64,000 nucleotides of DNA from Mesaphorura yosii (taxonomy: Eukaryota; Arthropoda; Collembola; Poduromorpha; Tullbergiidae): positions 62,001 through 126,000 of the forward strand of contig WIXG01000086.1 in NCBI GenBank assembly GCA_009869945.1, read 5' to 3'. Position 1 is the first letter of the stretch. Each line of letters begins with the position of its first letter. The notes below the pieces were generated by a model, which worked only from the letters and a program-made list of their open reading frames with translations, did not search any database and was not told the DNA's origin. This document shows positions 25,501 through 35,695 of this stretch, piece after piece. The translations under genes were made by a program, and so were the position numbers.

Positions 25501-27895
25501 AAAATCTGAAGGAAAGTGTGGTGAGAGATCCCATTTCCATAAATCCCAAATGCATTCAGCCCATTCTTGCGTCGCTCCGCTGATTTTGTAACCCGCCTTA
25601 TGTTAAGCCATGCGCGGACCCAGCACGCATGCAAGGCGGTAATAAATTCAGGAGGTGGCTAAGACTCCAGGATCCCATCAGCACATGCCAGCCAAGACGA
25701 TGACTTCGTACCCGCGAGTCTCTTGTTTGTGATAATTTAATTTTGAATTCTAATCTGCTGAGCAGGGACCAAATGGTGTGGTGCTGGCAGCTCAGCGCGT
25801 TTCCACGACGATCTTGGACTGTACGTTCACACCGACAAGTGCTGTCGAGAGCACGATCTCTGCCCTGAGAATATGGTACGCTCTCATGCTGTTGGTATTA
25901 ATTTGGCATTTGCTTGCTTCACGCTAAATACCGCTGTGGTGTAATTGAATTCTTGTGCACTCGGTGAAAAAAGAAAAAGAAAAACCGAGAGAGTTCTGAG
26001 TAGCGTCAGACCGTCAGAGTTGAAGGTGCCATGACCTCATTAACAGAGAACGGAGCAGATTAAATCGTAATCCGGATTAAATTCGCACTCAAACTCGGGC
26101 ATATCTGAGTCACTTCAGATGTACCAAATTGCGTTCTCGCAGCGGCGAAATGCTTCCAGCTTGACTTAGTAACTCAATTTAATGAAACTTTATGTAAGAA
26201 ATCTGGCGTTTATAGGGTGGACGAGAGTGCAAGTACGGACTTTGCAACGACTCAGATTTCACCAGGTAATTTACAAACAATTGATATTCGTTTGCGTAAG
26301 ACATAATTTTCACGCCAACTTCTGCGCTCTTTTAAACAACGTGAAAGTGCTCCCAAATTGCAACTTCGAGATTTCTTTTCCTCGCCCTCTTACTTTCTAC
26401 ATCATGTGCTGTGGTCGTTCGATATTAAAGCCAAAGTTTTTTAACGAAATTGTAATAAAGTTCATCCACTTCTTCAGAGACCTTCGAAATCTGAACATTT
26501 TCAGTTTTCTGATTTTTGCATGGTTAATGCCTTGGATACGAGTGATCCTAGTCACTTGACTGCAATTATCCCATAAGAAATAATATTGGGATGAAACGGT
26601 CAGACTTCTTCCCAGTCTGAAAAAATGTTGTTTATTTTCAAGCTAATCGGCAAGTGAGCGAACTTTAATATAAAATTTACTAGCGTTCATTAACTTTGAT
26701 TAAAGCCTTGCCCCATTGATATTAATAACTTACTTATACGGAAACGTGTTGCAATTCCAGTAAGGTGTTATGGCCACGTGTGTCCCAAATTTAGCCGTCA
26801 AGATTAAATTACTTTGTGCATTGCGTCCATATGTACTTCTACTTCTCTGTCCTCTGCGAGCAAACAGATGCTGCTGGCTACTGCCACATTCTTTTCTCCA
26901 TTCCCACCAAGCATTTCACTAACATAATACTGATATTTATTCAGGTCCAGCTGTGACTGTGATTATGAATTCCGCATGTGCCTGCAGAGAGACCGCTCGC
27001 TCAGCTCACTGGCCAGCTTCAAAATTGCCAATTTATATTTTAATATTCTGAAACCCCTCTGCTATGCAAGAAGGCCGCCCGTCAAATCGTGCAGAAGACA
27101 TCGAATCACGTAAACATTCTCTTTTTTCTTATATCAACTTCCATTTCCGTTTAAATCATGCACGTGCTCATTTCCCTAACTGCGTAAACAATGAGACTTT
27201 TGCGTTCGCTCTGAGGACAAAAGAAGCCGTCGCAGTCAAGCAGTTTGCTTGATGTCTGAGTGCGTCATTCAAAACTAATCCGAGCTTTTAAATTGATTTT
27301 TCCATTTCACGATTCAATCTATATTGACGAATAAAGATAAAGTAAAGATTGACGTCAAACCACAATTATTCGACTCATTTGAAATTGCTAGAAGAACAAA
27401 AAGGCAGGTTCATTTTCTTGCACTTCTTCTAATTAATAATGCCAACTTTTCCTCATGAATTCGTTCTCGATTGATTTTTGAGCTATGTTGTGACAGTTTT
27501 AGTTAAATAAACATCTCCTTCTGAATGCACAGTTCTTCATATGAAACCAATGCCATAACCATTGGACACAGTTTCATTCTTTACATGACAGGGGCGAATG
27601 CGTGGACTTTGAATTCGACAGCGATTACGAGCAAGAATGGCAATTCTTCCCTGCCCAGCCATACCTGTCTGAGACTGTCGAGAACTTGATTCGACCCGTT
27701 CTGCCTTCACTGCCACTAATTCCACCTTCGTCCCTCCAACTCGAGGACAGAGTTCAGTTGCTTTCACCTCAAACAACAATGGCGCTCTCATCCACCACCA
27801 CCCAGACATCCAAGCGCCGCCGGAGCACCACAGCTTTAGAGGAGGAGGAGAATGATGACGAGGAAGATCCGTCAAACGAAGACGAAAGTGAATGA
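22579..27895 (+). CDS. Secreted group III phospholipase A2 (copy 1)
   Basis: Seven exons: 22579..22723, 23112..23166, 23800..24203, 25766..25875, 26216..26265, 26945..27109, 27592..27895; 410 residues. Group III PLA2 enzymes (bee-venom fold) hydrolyse the sn-2 ester of phospholipids using calcium. A strong signal peptide spans about residues 1-27. The Ca-binding loop is WCGAG (205-209), and the His/Asp pair lies in CCREHD (His231, Asp232). The core continues [11 protein letters not shown] and [13 protein letters not shown]. Exon 3 adds a long hydrophilic insert with an AGC/Gln run, placed between the N-terminal strand and the catalytic core. The C-terminal exon is Pro/Thr-rich and ends in a highly acidic tail. 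Most arthropod relatives are secreted digestive, immune or signalling enzymes; nothing here shows a venom role. The exon 3 acceptor (aaaag at 23799) has a weak pyrimidine tract, so that edge is less sure. Confidence 0.92.
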
Positions 27896-28053
27896 TTTTC
27901 ATGCCAACCGCGTTAACCTGTAGCCAGTGCATGCTTTGACTGGTTTTTGTGATTATTTGCGTTGTATATTTGCTATTATTACAGAATTAATTAAATTGTT
28001 CCATTCTGCTTGAAAGCAAAAACCACGATGTGTTTTAGTTGCAGTGCCGTAAT

Positions 28054-30420
28054 TCATTTAAAGCTTCCCTGCTGTGATATAAAGTGATTGAAGTGTTGTC
28101 GTGTGCCGCGGTTCTCCTTCGGTTCCAGCAGTCCATTTCTCTTTGGTATCAGCGAATGGTTCGAAGACTGCACTGGGCCATCAAGCGGGTCCAACTGCAA
28201 TAAAGTGTCAGCCGGAGCGCCTTCCGTCAAGTATTTCGGACTGTCAAAGAACTGGTACGCCTTTTCTTTGTCATAATCCAGCAAGTATTTCTGGCAATGA
28301 ATATTTAGGAATCTAAAATGAATTAGCAGTGGGTGATTTAATGCAGTATCATCACACAGTGGCACTCAGTAGCATGTGAGTGATTGACATACCCTCCATA
28401 CTCCAAGCACGTGACAATTGGATAATCCTTCCGAAAGCACTTTAGTCCAAAGATGGTAAAGTAGAGCATGCCAACCCGTCGACTTGCAGTTTCGTCTGAA
28501 TTCAGTAAACAATTTCGAAACCTTTCATCGCAGTCGCAATTTGACCTGCGAACAGAAAGTTTGAAATTTCAGCTGAGGCTCGAAGCATTCATTCAGCATC
28601 ACACGCAACACTTTTTCGTTGGCTAGAAATAGCGTGAATTAATCGCCATAGTTTGATGCTTTCGCAGCGGTCAGCACGGTGAGCTTTCTCTCGCCTTGCA
28701 CGGACGCCGGGAAGTTTATTCTACTTCCATCATTTACACTCTGCTCTCAGCATCCGTCCTCTGGAACTCTGGAAGCCCTGGGACACGAATTTTTCGCCTT
28801 TCTGGACGCTCCAGCATGTCATGTTATTGTATCGCATTAGCACTAAAACCTTTATAATATTTATTTCACTTTCTCTGTGTTATTTTACCACATGCCGGTG
28901 TAAGACAAAGAGAAATGACCAGAAAATCAATACGCACTTAGCAGGAAGTATCACCAACTTCATAGTTGGTGCTTTAGAACGGTGCGACAGAAACAATAAA
29001 CACACGAAACGGTAATAATGATGTTGGTTTCTGTGTATAAATGTAATGTAAGACGTTGACATTATTGAAGGTTGAATACGGTGAAGAGGAAAAGTCCTTA
29101 GGGAATTACAACCGTAAGACGAACAAAAGTATATTTTTCTCAACATGACGCTAAATTTCAGATGAGACATGACATGACATTTCACACTTTACTTTCCCGG
29201 CGCATCGGGTTAATAACAACGACGTTTCTGCCTTCACAGTGGAAAAGTGTCAAAGGAAGAAAGCGAGAATTCAAACGACGCACCACACTGCAATATCGAG
29301 ATCATGAAGAGAGGAAAGAAAACTCTTTCGCGAAATGGCTTGACTTTTCCCATTCACTTCAATTGATATGAAGGATTGATGAAAATAGTTTCGCAGTGCT
29401 ACTATCATTATGCCATATTCTAGCATGGAAAATAAAAACAGCTTGTGATCGTCTTGGTAAAGGCCGAAATTAGCTTTTTCTCTGCACAATGTTCTACGGG
29501 CAAACCAACAAAGCCAATTTACCTTGTAAATGGAGATCTGTTGCAAAGTCCATTGTTCGGATGACACGTAAACCCAATGACGTAGTCCTGACAAGAGTCG
29601 TGGTCTCTACAACAAGCGTCCGTCTTTGTATTTGGGCCAAGATCGGAGTCGTTGCTAGCCTTGTTGCCAGCACCACACCATTTGGTTCCTGATGACATTG
29701 ATCAAATTAACTTGCGTCATTACACGCAGCGAAATGCGATCTGAATGACATTGAGTCGAATACCCGGATAGATCAGAAGTGCGAGAGTTCTGACGCCAAC
29801 GAGGAACTCATCACCGTTAATAAGAGAATTCTGGTACCGCTCGCAAAGAGCAGCCAGGTCGTCAACGGTGTCACCATGCTCCATGTAAACATTCATTCTC
29901 CTTTGAAATATGATAGCTGTCATGAACTCTCTGAAAGCACGAACCATTCGGTACATAAACGTAAAATTTTCTGTCACAAAAATAGGACAATATTTGCATG
30001 ATAAGAGAAAAATTTCAATTCTGTGGCCGCTGTACCCATTTGGACAGAGCTTTCTATTGTATTAGGCAAAAACAATCTTTGAAGGCGAGAGGAAATTTTT
30101 GGAACATTAGAAACCCATTTCCACTGTGAAAGGTTGCATGGAAAACAACTCATTTCGAAAAGATTAATTGCGGGCGAAATGTTTTATGCCCTTGATTACC
30201 TGTCAGTTACAACCCGACATCCTTTGTGGGGCACAATAAAAATAGCTTTGTCAACCTCAAAGTTGACTATGACGGGAAACTCGAACGAGTCCTTCGTGGA
30301 ACCCGTCTGCTTGCCATCGAATGATGGGATCTCACAAAATAGCACAAACACAATCAGGACCCCGAAACTATAAAAACTATCAGAAATGAAAGCAGGATTG
30401 CTGGGAGAGATCAACTTCAT
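28054..30420 (-). CDS. Secreted group III phospholipase A2 (copy 2, convergent)
   Basis: Five exons on the minus strand: 30200..30420, 29764..30053, 29523..29688, 28393..28545, 28054..28312; 362 residues. It has the same fold and chemistry as copy 1: Ca loop WCGAG near 174-178, CCRDHD with His200/Asp201, then [12 protein letters not shown] and [13 protein letters not shown]. The C-terminal region keeps the extra family cysteines ([16 protein letters not shown]). The intron phases around the catalytic exon (1 before, 2 before the CDCD exon) match copy 1, supporting common descent. The hydrophobic N-terminus [10 protein letters not shown] is a probable signal peptide. An in-frame upstream ATG at 30453 would add 11 residues. 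The exon 2 acceptor (tag at 30054-30055) was chosen over two weaker in-frame sites, so residues just after the first exon are uncertain. The stop lies 158 bp from the stop of copy 1. Confidence 0.88.
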
Positions 30421-30432
30421 TTCAAGCACGCC

Positions 30433-30452
30433 TACTGACTCATACTGACTCA
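30433..30452. repeat. Tandem 2 x 10 bp repeat
   Basis: TACTGACTCA occurs twice head to tail beside the start of PLA2 copy 2, overlapping the upstream in-frame ATG candidate. Confidence 0.8.
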
Positions 30453-31139
30453 TGTAAAATATTTCAGCATTACTAAAAAGTTCAAAACTTGCAAAATCGC
30501 AATTTTCATCTTAAATGAATACGTCCTGCATATAAATACACGCGCAGCATGCAGCCGCACGTGGGTGACCCATTTCGCAGGAGTATTTTACGCATTCTAA
30601 ATTAATAAGCAGGATGTGAATTAAGGACTTTTATTAAGAAAACAAAGAACCGAAGCTCGCACATCTCATTAGCAATTCATTTTATTTCAGGGGCATGATG
30701 AAGCATTGTTAACAAAACAAGTCAGTCTGTGAAATAATCAAATTGCTCTGAACACATTTGGCTTTACAATTAGTTGGATCAAGTGCGTCTGGCAAACTAA
30801 AAAACTGCTGAGTTAAAATATACGACAAGTGTCTAAGCACTAAAAGTATTTTCGTTCGTGAGACCAGCTTGAAATAAAATGCAATGGATTTATGTAGACT
30901 GGAATATACAATTAAACTGAGAACATTGCGTTGTATCACATAAAAGTATTTAAACTTCCCATTCCAAATTCTTCGAGGACGGTAACTAACTACGTACACT
31001 TACAAGAAATGCGGTTTATTCTACCATCTTGTTAGAATATTAATACTGATTGAGATCAAATTTGTCCAAACCACCTAATTATGTTTTATTAGGTCCAAGA
31101 TTGATTTGTCCGCTGTTTTGAAGCGGTTGAAGATTCAAC
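30453..31139. other. Intergenic, PLA2 copy 2 to Rab gene
   Basis: No gene seen. The left part is the upstream region of PLA2 copy 2 and the right part is downstream of the Rab gene, both on the minus strand. Confidence 0.4.
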
Positions 31140-32244
31140 TTAGGATGTCTTGCAGGACGAACATGAACTTGAATAACCTCCAGATTCCTGAAAGCCTGTG
31201 TCATCAGATTGTGATGGTCTCAGCACAGCTGTGAAATATAATGGCGTTCAAAATTGAATTAATTCAACTGGGTATTGTACGCACAGCATGCACGCATAAG
31301 CTTACAGGACTGATGTGGCAGTCCCACGTAATGTCTTGAAATTGATTCTTTGACTTCATTTGCAAGTCCGGTTTCAAAAGCGAGGACAGTCATGCGACGA
31401 AAGAACTGCTCAACATTTTCACCAGTTTTTGACGAAATTGGCCAGAATTCTGCACCTAGTAGATTAGCCATACGATTTCCCATTTGGTAAATCTTGTCCC
31501 TGTGCCCTTCCTGCTGTAAAATGGGATAAACATGAATAAGTCGTACATTGTCAACTTCAAACTAATAAGCCATCAACTACTTACCACAAGATCCAATTTC
31601 GTGGCTACTAAAAACTTCAAAGGCACAACTGTGTTGGCTCCGACGGCATCGTCCATCCACCTCTGACATGTCGAAAGAGTTTCCAAGTTGCTGGCATCGA
31701 ATACGGTAACGATAACTGTGAATAACATAAAACATGCTGAATTGGCAGATTTCATACTTCATAAAGTGCATATAGGCATACCATTTGATCCACGATAATA
31801 GGACGCGGCTATGCATTTAAACCTTTCTTGCCCGGCCGTATCCCAGCTGCAATTTAGTGCAGTAATTAGGCTGGCATACTTATTTGGACGTATAGTTACT
31901 TGAACTTACATTTGTAAATTGAAGGGCACATTCAAAATCCAAAACCTTTCCATTTCATAATCAACACCAATTGTCGCCTTGTACTGCTGTTCAAATATGT
32001 CTCGGCAAAATCTGTTGATGATCGAAGTCTTCCCAACTCCTACATCCCCTGTGAATACACTCTTCGCCAGACGGATTGAGATCTTGGATGTTTTGGAGGA
32101 CGTTGTCGACGATGCTAAGTCTGCTGATGTATTGGCGTCAGACAGCGTTCTTGCTGAAGGAGTAAATTCATTGAGCCCGTACGGGGTAGCAGCTTGGTCG
32201 AGTGCCTGAGGAAACTCGGTGATCTGCCGACTTCTGATTCTCAT
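31140..32244 (-). CDS. RAB34/36-like: Rab34/Rab36-family small GTPase
   Basis: Five exons on the minus strand: 31910..32244, 31782..31846, 31585..31715, 31306..31513, 31140..31228; 275 residues. Rab34/36 proteins act in Golgi and lysosome positioning and, in vertebrates, ciliary membrane traffic. The long N-terminus with RQITEFPQ parallels human Rab34. GTP motifs are GDVGVGKTS (66-74), YKATIGVDYEMERF (switch I), WDTAGQERFKCIAASYYRG (switch II), TKLD and SSKTGENV. The start is the first in-frame ATG; upstream codons reach a stop. The fourth exon can end at gtaagc (31305) and splice to a final exon ending CSSCKTS, or read through to a stop at 31259 giving ACCAYNTQLN. The spliced form has good splice sites and ends in a CaaX-like CKTS, so I prefer it. 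Tandem acceptors cagcag at 31511-31516 may add or skip one Gln. Confidence 0.93.
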
Positions 32245-32835
32245 GATGAGCTGATTCAATGACGCCAAGCAGCATTCGATGGTCTCAAATCAGGCAGTTT
32301 TACCAAAACGTACCCCACTCATTTAGAAGCCTGCGATTGACTGAAGTAGACACTAGACCTAGTCACCGAAAATTCCTGCGACCAATTGCAGTTTCCTGCA
32401 GATTCCACTTAGAAATTAAACAAAGCAGTACACTTAAAACAATAACGAGAAGAATATTAACAATAAGAAGTAATTAGCTCTACATGAGATCATGTGATTT
32501 GAGGAGGCCTGTACTCAATTGCTCCTTACAATGCAAGGAATTGATTTTTTTTTGGTTTTTCAAATGTCAAACACACACAAGTACAAGTCTGGTTGCGGAG
32601 CACGTAGCGCCACCATTCAACTGAATACAAAGTTACGCTCAAAAACCACGTTCTGTCCGTATTCAATTTACAGTACGTGAACAGGAGGCTTCCATTATCA
32701 AGCTGTACTCGTTCCATCTGCTCTGTACTGTAAGTGTTGTAATTCATTAGTAAGAACGAGCGTGGACGTTCCGGCGACGTGCAGCAGGGTTTATTAAAAA
32801 TTTATAATCGGTGCAACTGATTACAATTGACAAAA
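32245..32835. promoter_or_regulatory. Shared divergent promoter region, Rab and RPL23A
   Basis: The start codons of the Rab gene (minus) and RPL23A (plus) are 591 bp apart with no gene between, so both promoters must lie here. I could not identify a clear TATA or pyrimidine initiator tract for RPL23A. Confidence 0.4.
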
Positions 32836-33974
32836 ATGTCGAAAAAACCAACCTCGTCTACAGGTAAGCAACAATTTCGAACAATTTAAACTTCTGGATT
32901 GCTGTACTCCGTGGAAATGGAAAGATAGAAATTTTGGAGTCTGTCGGCTAAATTCATGTTCGCAACATTTTGAGGTTTAATTGAGTCTGCAGCCTTAAAA
33001 CATGAACCAAACAAATCAGCTGTAGTGACGAATTCGATTCTAGTTTCCGTGCTCATGGGTTAATCCACTTTCTGACATTTTAGGGGCAAAGAAGGCCACG
33101 TCTTCCACCTCTACAGGCCCTGCTCCAAAGAAGAAAGAAGATGAGAAGAAGGAAACTAAGAAGGAGGATGTCAAGAAGAGACCCGTCACGAGCCCACAAA
33201 AGAAATCTGTGAAGAAAATTACAACTGGGAAGGGTGGCAAGAAACCCCAGAAAAGAGTTCCAGTCAAGGTTACGAAAATTAGTGTGAAGGGTTTGAAGAA
33301 ATTGACTACACCCCGAGAGAAGAGAAATTTCCTCCGAGGAGAGAAAAAGAAGATCGCTGTCAGCAAGGCTTTGCTGACACAAAAGAAGGTATGAACATTT
33401 CATCACTTTGTATAAACATGTCGGTAATTTTGAAATGTTTTTTTGACTGAAAGCTTTTCTTATCCTTCACTTAGGTGATCAAAGGGAAAGATGGCGAACG
33501 AAAAAGAACAAGGAAAATTCGCCCAACTGTACACTTCAAAAGACCGAGGACATTTAGACCGCCAAGGAACCCCAAGTTTCCAAGAAAATCTGTACCGTCA
33601 CGTTGCAGGTAATTAATTAACTAATATAATCATTGGCCATAATTTCATTGAGCCAATGCTTTTTATTTCTGCTGATAAAGTGATGCTTACGAAATGTTTC
33701 AATTACTTTCAGAATGGATGCTTACAACATCATCCAATATCCTTTGACCACTGAAGCCGCAATGAAGAAGATCGAAGACAACAACACTCTGGTGTTTGTT
33801 GTTCACCTTAAGGCCAACAAAGCACACGTCAAGGCTGCTGTAAAGAAACTTTACGAAGTTGATGTCGACAAGGTGAACACGCTAATCAGGCCCGACGGAA
33901 AGAAGAAGGCATACGTTCGGCTTGGTCCAGACAATGATGCGTTGGACGTTGCAAATAAGATAGGCATTATCTAA
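32836..33974 (+). CDS. RPL23A: Ribosomal protein L23A (uL23)
   Basis: Four exons: 32836..32863, 33084..33388, 33475..33608, 33713..33974; 242 residues. uL23 sits at the peptide exit of the large ribosomal subunit and binds the signal recognition particle. The conserved domain runs from about residue 112 to the end, with [21 protein letters not shown], then [59 protein letters not shown] and the closing [12 protein letters not shown]. The first 110 residues are a Lys/Ala/Pro-rich extension, as in insect L23A and longer than in mammals (about 156 residues in total). The very short first exon with intron right after the start is typical of ribosomal protein genes. An ATTAAA at 34046 is a possible polyadenylation signal. 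Confidence 0.97.
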
Positions 33975-35695
33975 AACATATACGTTTACTATTTGTTATC
34001 TTATTTAATGTCTACTTTTGGAAAACGAAGAGAGACTTTGGTCGGATTAAATGAATTTACATTAATTCTCTTGCGATGACAAGCAAACTTATTTCAATAC
34101 ATTTTCATTCTACTTGTTGGACTTTACTTTTTAACTCGATTATAACTTTAAGACGACTGATCGTGGGGAATAATGAAGTTTTTGATTGCAAGAAATATTT
34201 TGAAAACCCATGAAACAAACGACTGCAATTACTATTGACCAAGGTTGTAGAATAGGATAGCTCAATCTGCATTCAAAATCTTCGCTCGGTCCTGTCTCTC
34301 AGTGTACTCCGAACACACGGAAAGATAGACTCCAGGTAGTTCTATCAGCAAGAAATAATATACAAGGTGTTTCCACGACCCCATTCATATTTGGATAAAT
34401 GCGTAACTGCATAGTACTTATGGGCTTAAGAATTTGCAATGGCGTGAACGAATTCGCATAATTGTGTTGTGCTGTAGCGTGCATATGTGCAGTGTGCAAT
34501 GCAACCCATAACAAATTCTCATCTTATGACTTACGATGGAAACAAAGAAGCCCCCGACTAGTTTAAATTTATGAAGGCTTTCATATTTGGATCAGCCAAT
34601 CAGAGAGCTGGAAACGTTATGAAGTTCATAAATTCTTATGATTTATACACCTATACAAATATGAAGGGGGCCATGAAAACACCTGTAGCTTTCATTTTAA
34701 TAAAGGAATTGAGCTATCACAATATAGATGCAAATAAATAGAACGGCTGAAATTCTAACCAAGATGTTAGTCAATTGGAATCAATTATTATAACTCAATA
34801 AATGTCGTACTCAATACACGATACAAGACTCGGCAAAACAAGACCAATTTTATTTTTTATTCTGAACAATAACACAAGTGACAAGAATAAAATGCTTGAC
34901 TTAGGCTATTAGAAAAATAAAGACTTAAAAAGAAAGTTACATGTTTGAGCGACTCGTGAATGGATTCTAATTCTTCTGCGCAGATTGACTGTGCAATTTT
35001 TTAAAGTTCAATAATTGATTGTGGTCGACTAAATCAGTCTTTGAAGGAGAAAATTAACATTCTCGCCAAACCACTTGTTGACTGTTGAGGCTATCTTAAC
35101 CTGCTCTTGTTAAGTTAAAGTAAATTAAAATACATGCAGCACGACCTAGACCCTTAATTTCTTAAATCTATAAACATCATACATTAGTACACACAAGTAC
35201 TAGAAGGAGCCGGACTCCTTTGCTAGTCTACACGCAACCAGTTCACAGATAGAAAAAGCAGTAGATTGTTTACGACCAATATTTTCACCTCATATTATAC
35301 AGGGTCCTGCACTGGACAAGTTAAGTTACATTCCTTACAATCAAATGTCTGAACAAGGTAATTTACATAGTGTTTCATATTTAGACTATACCTAATCACT
35401 GATAATAGATATTGACTTACTCAACCAAACCAGTCTTCCGTATTTTAAATGTATTGCTGCGCTTAAACAATTATTTCAAATATATGTCCTAAATGCACGC
35501 TTCTGAACCACGAGTCGCCTAAGATTACAAGTTCTTCACTCTAACCAGACAGCATAAATTATAGTTTCTTATCTAAAATATTAGATAGATAGGATAGATT
35601 CACTGATTGAGATCAGTCCGTACCTAAAGTGAACAGTTAAATTATTATATGTAAACAAGAATTACAACTATATGTTGCAGTGGCGGAGTTGAGTT
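33975..35695. other. Intergenic, RPL23A to TRMT44
   Basis: Contains the MITE at 34361-34687 and otherwise AT-rich sequence with no gene seen. RPL23A and TRMT44 converge here. Confidence 0.45.
34361..34687. mobile_element. Mariner-like MITE (non-autonomous DNA transposon)
   Basis: The left end reads CAAGGTGTTTCCACGACCCC from 34363. The reverse complement of the right end, from 34685, reads CAGGTGTTTTCATGGCCCCC. The similarity extends about 43 bp inward (TTCATATTTGG/T-ATA). Both ends are flanked by TA (34361-34362 and 34686-34687), the target site used by Tc1/mariner elements. The 323 bp body has no coding frame, and carries a third internal copy of TTCATATTTGGAT near 34580. The inverted repeats differ at several positions, suggesting an old copy. 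The family assignment is inferred from TA flanks and end shape only. Confidence 0.65.
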
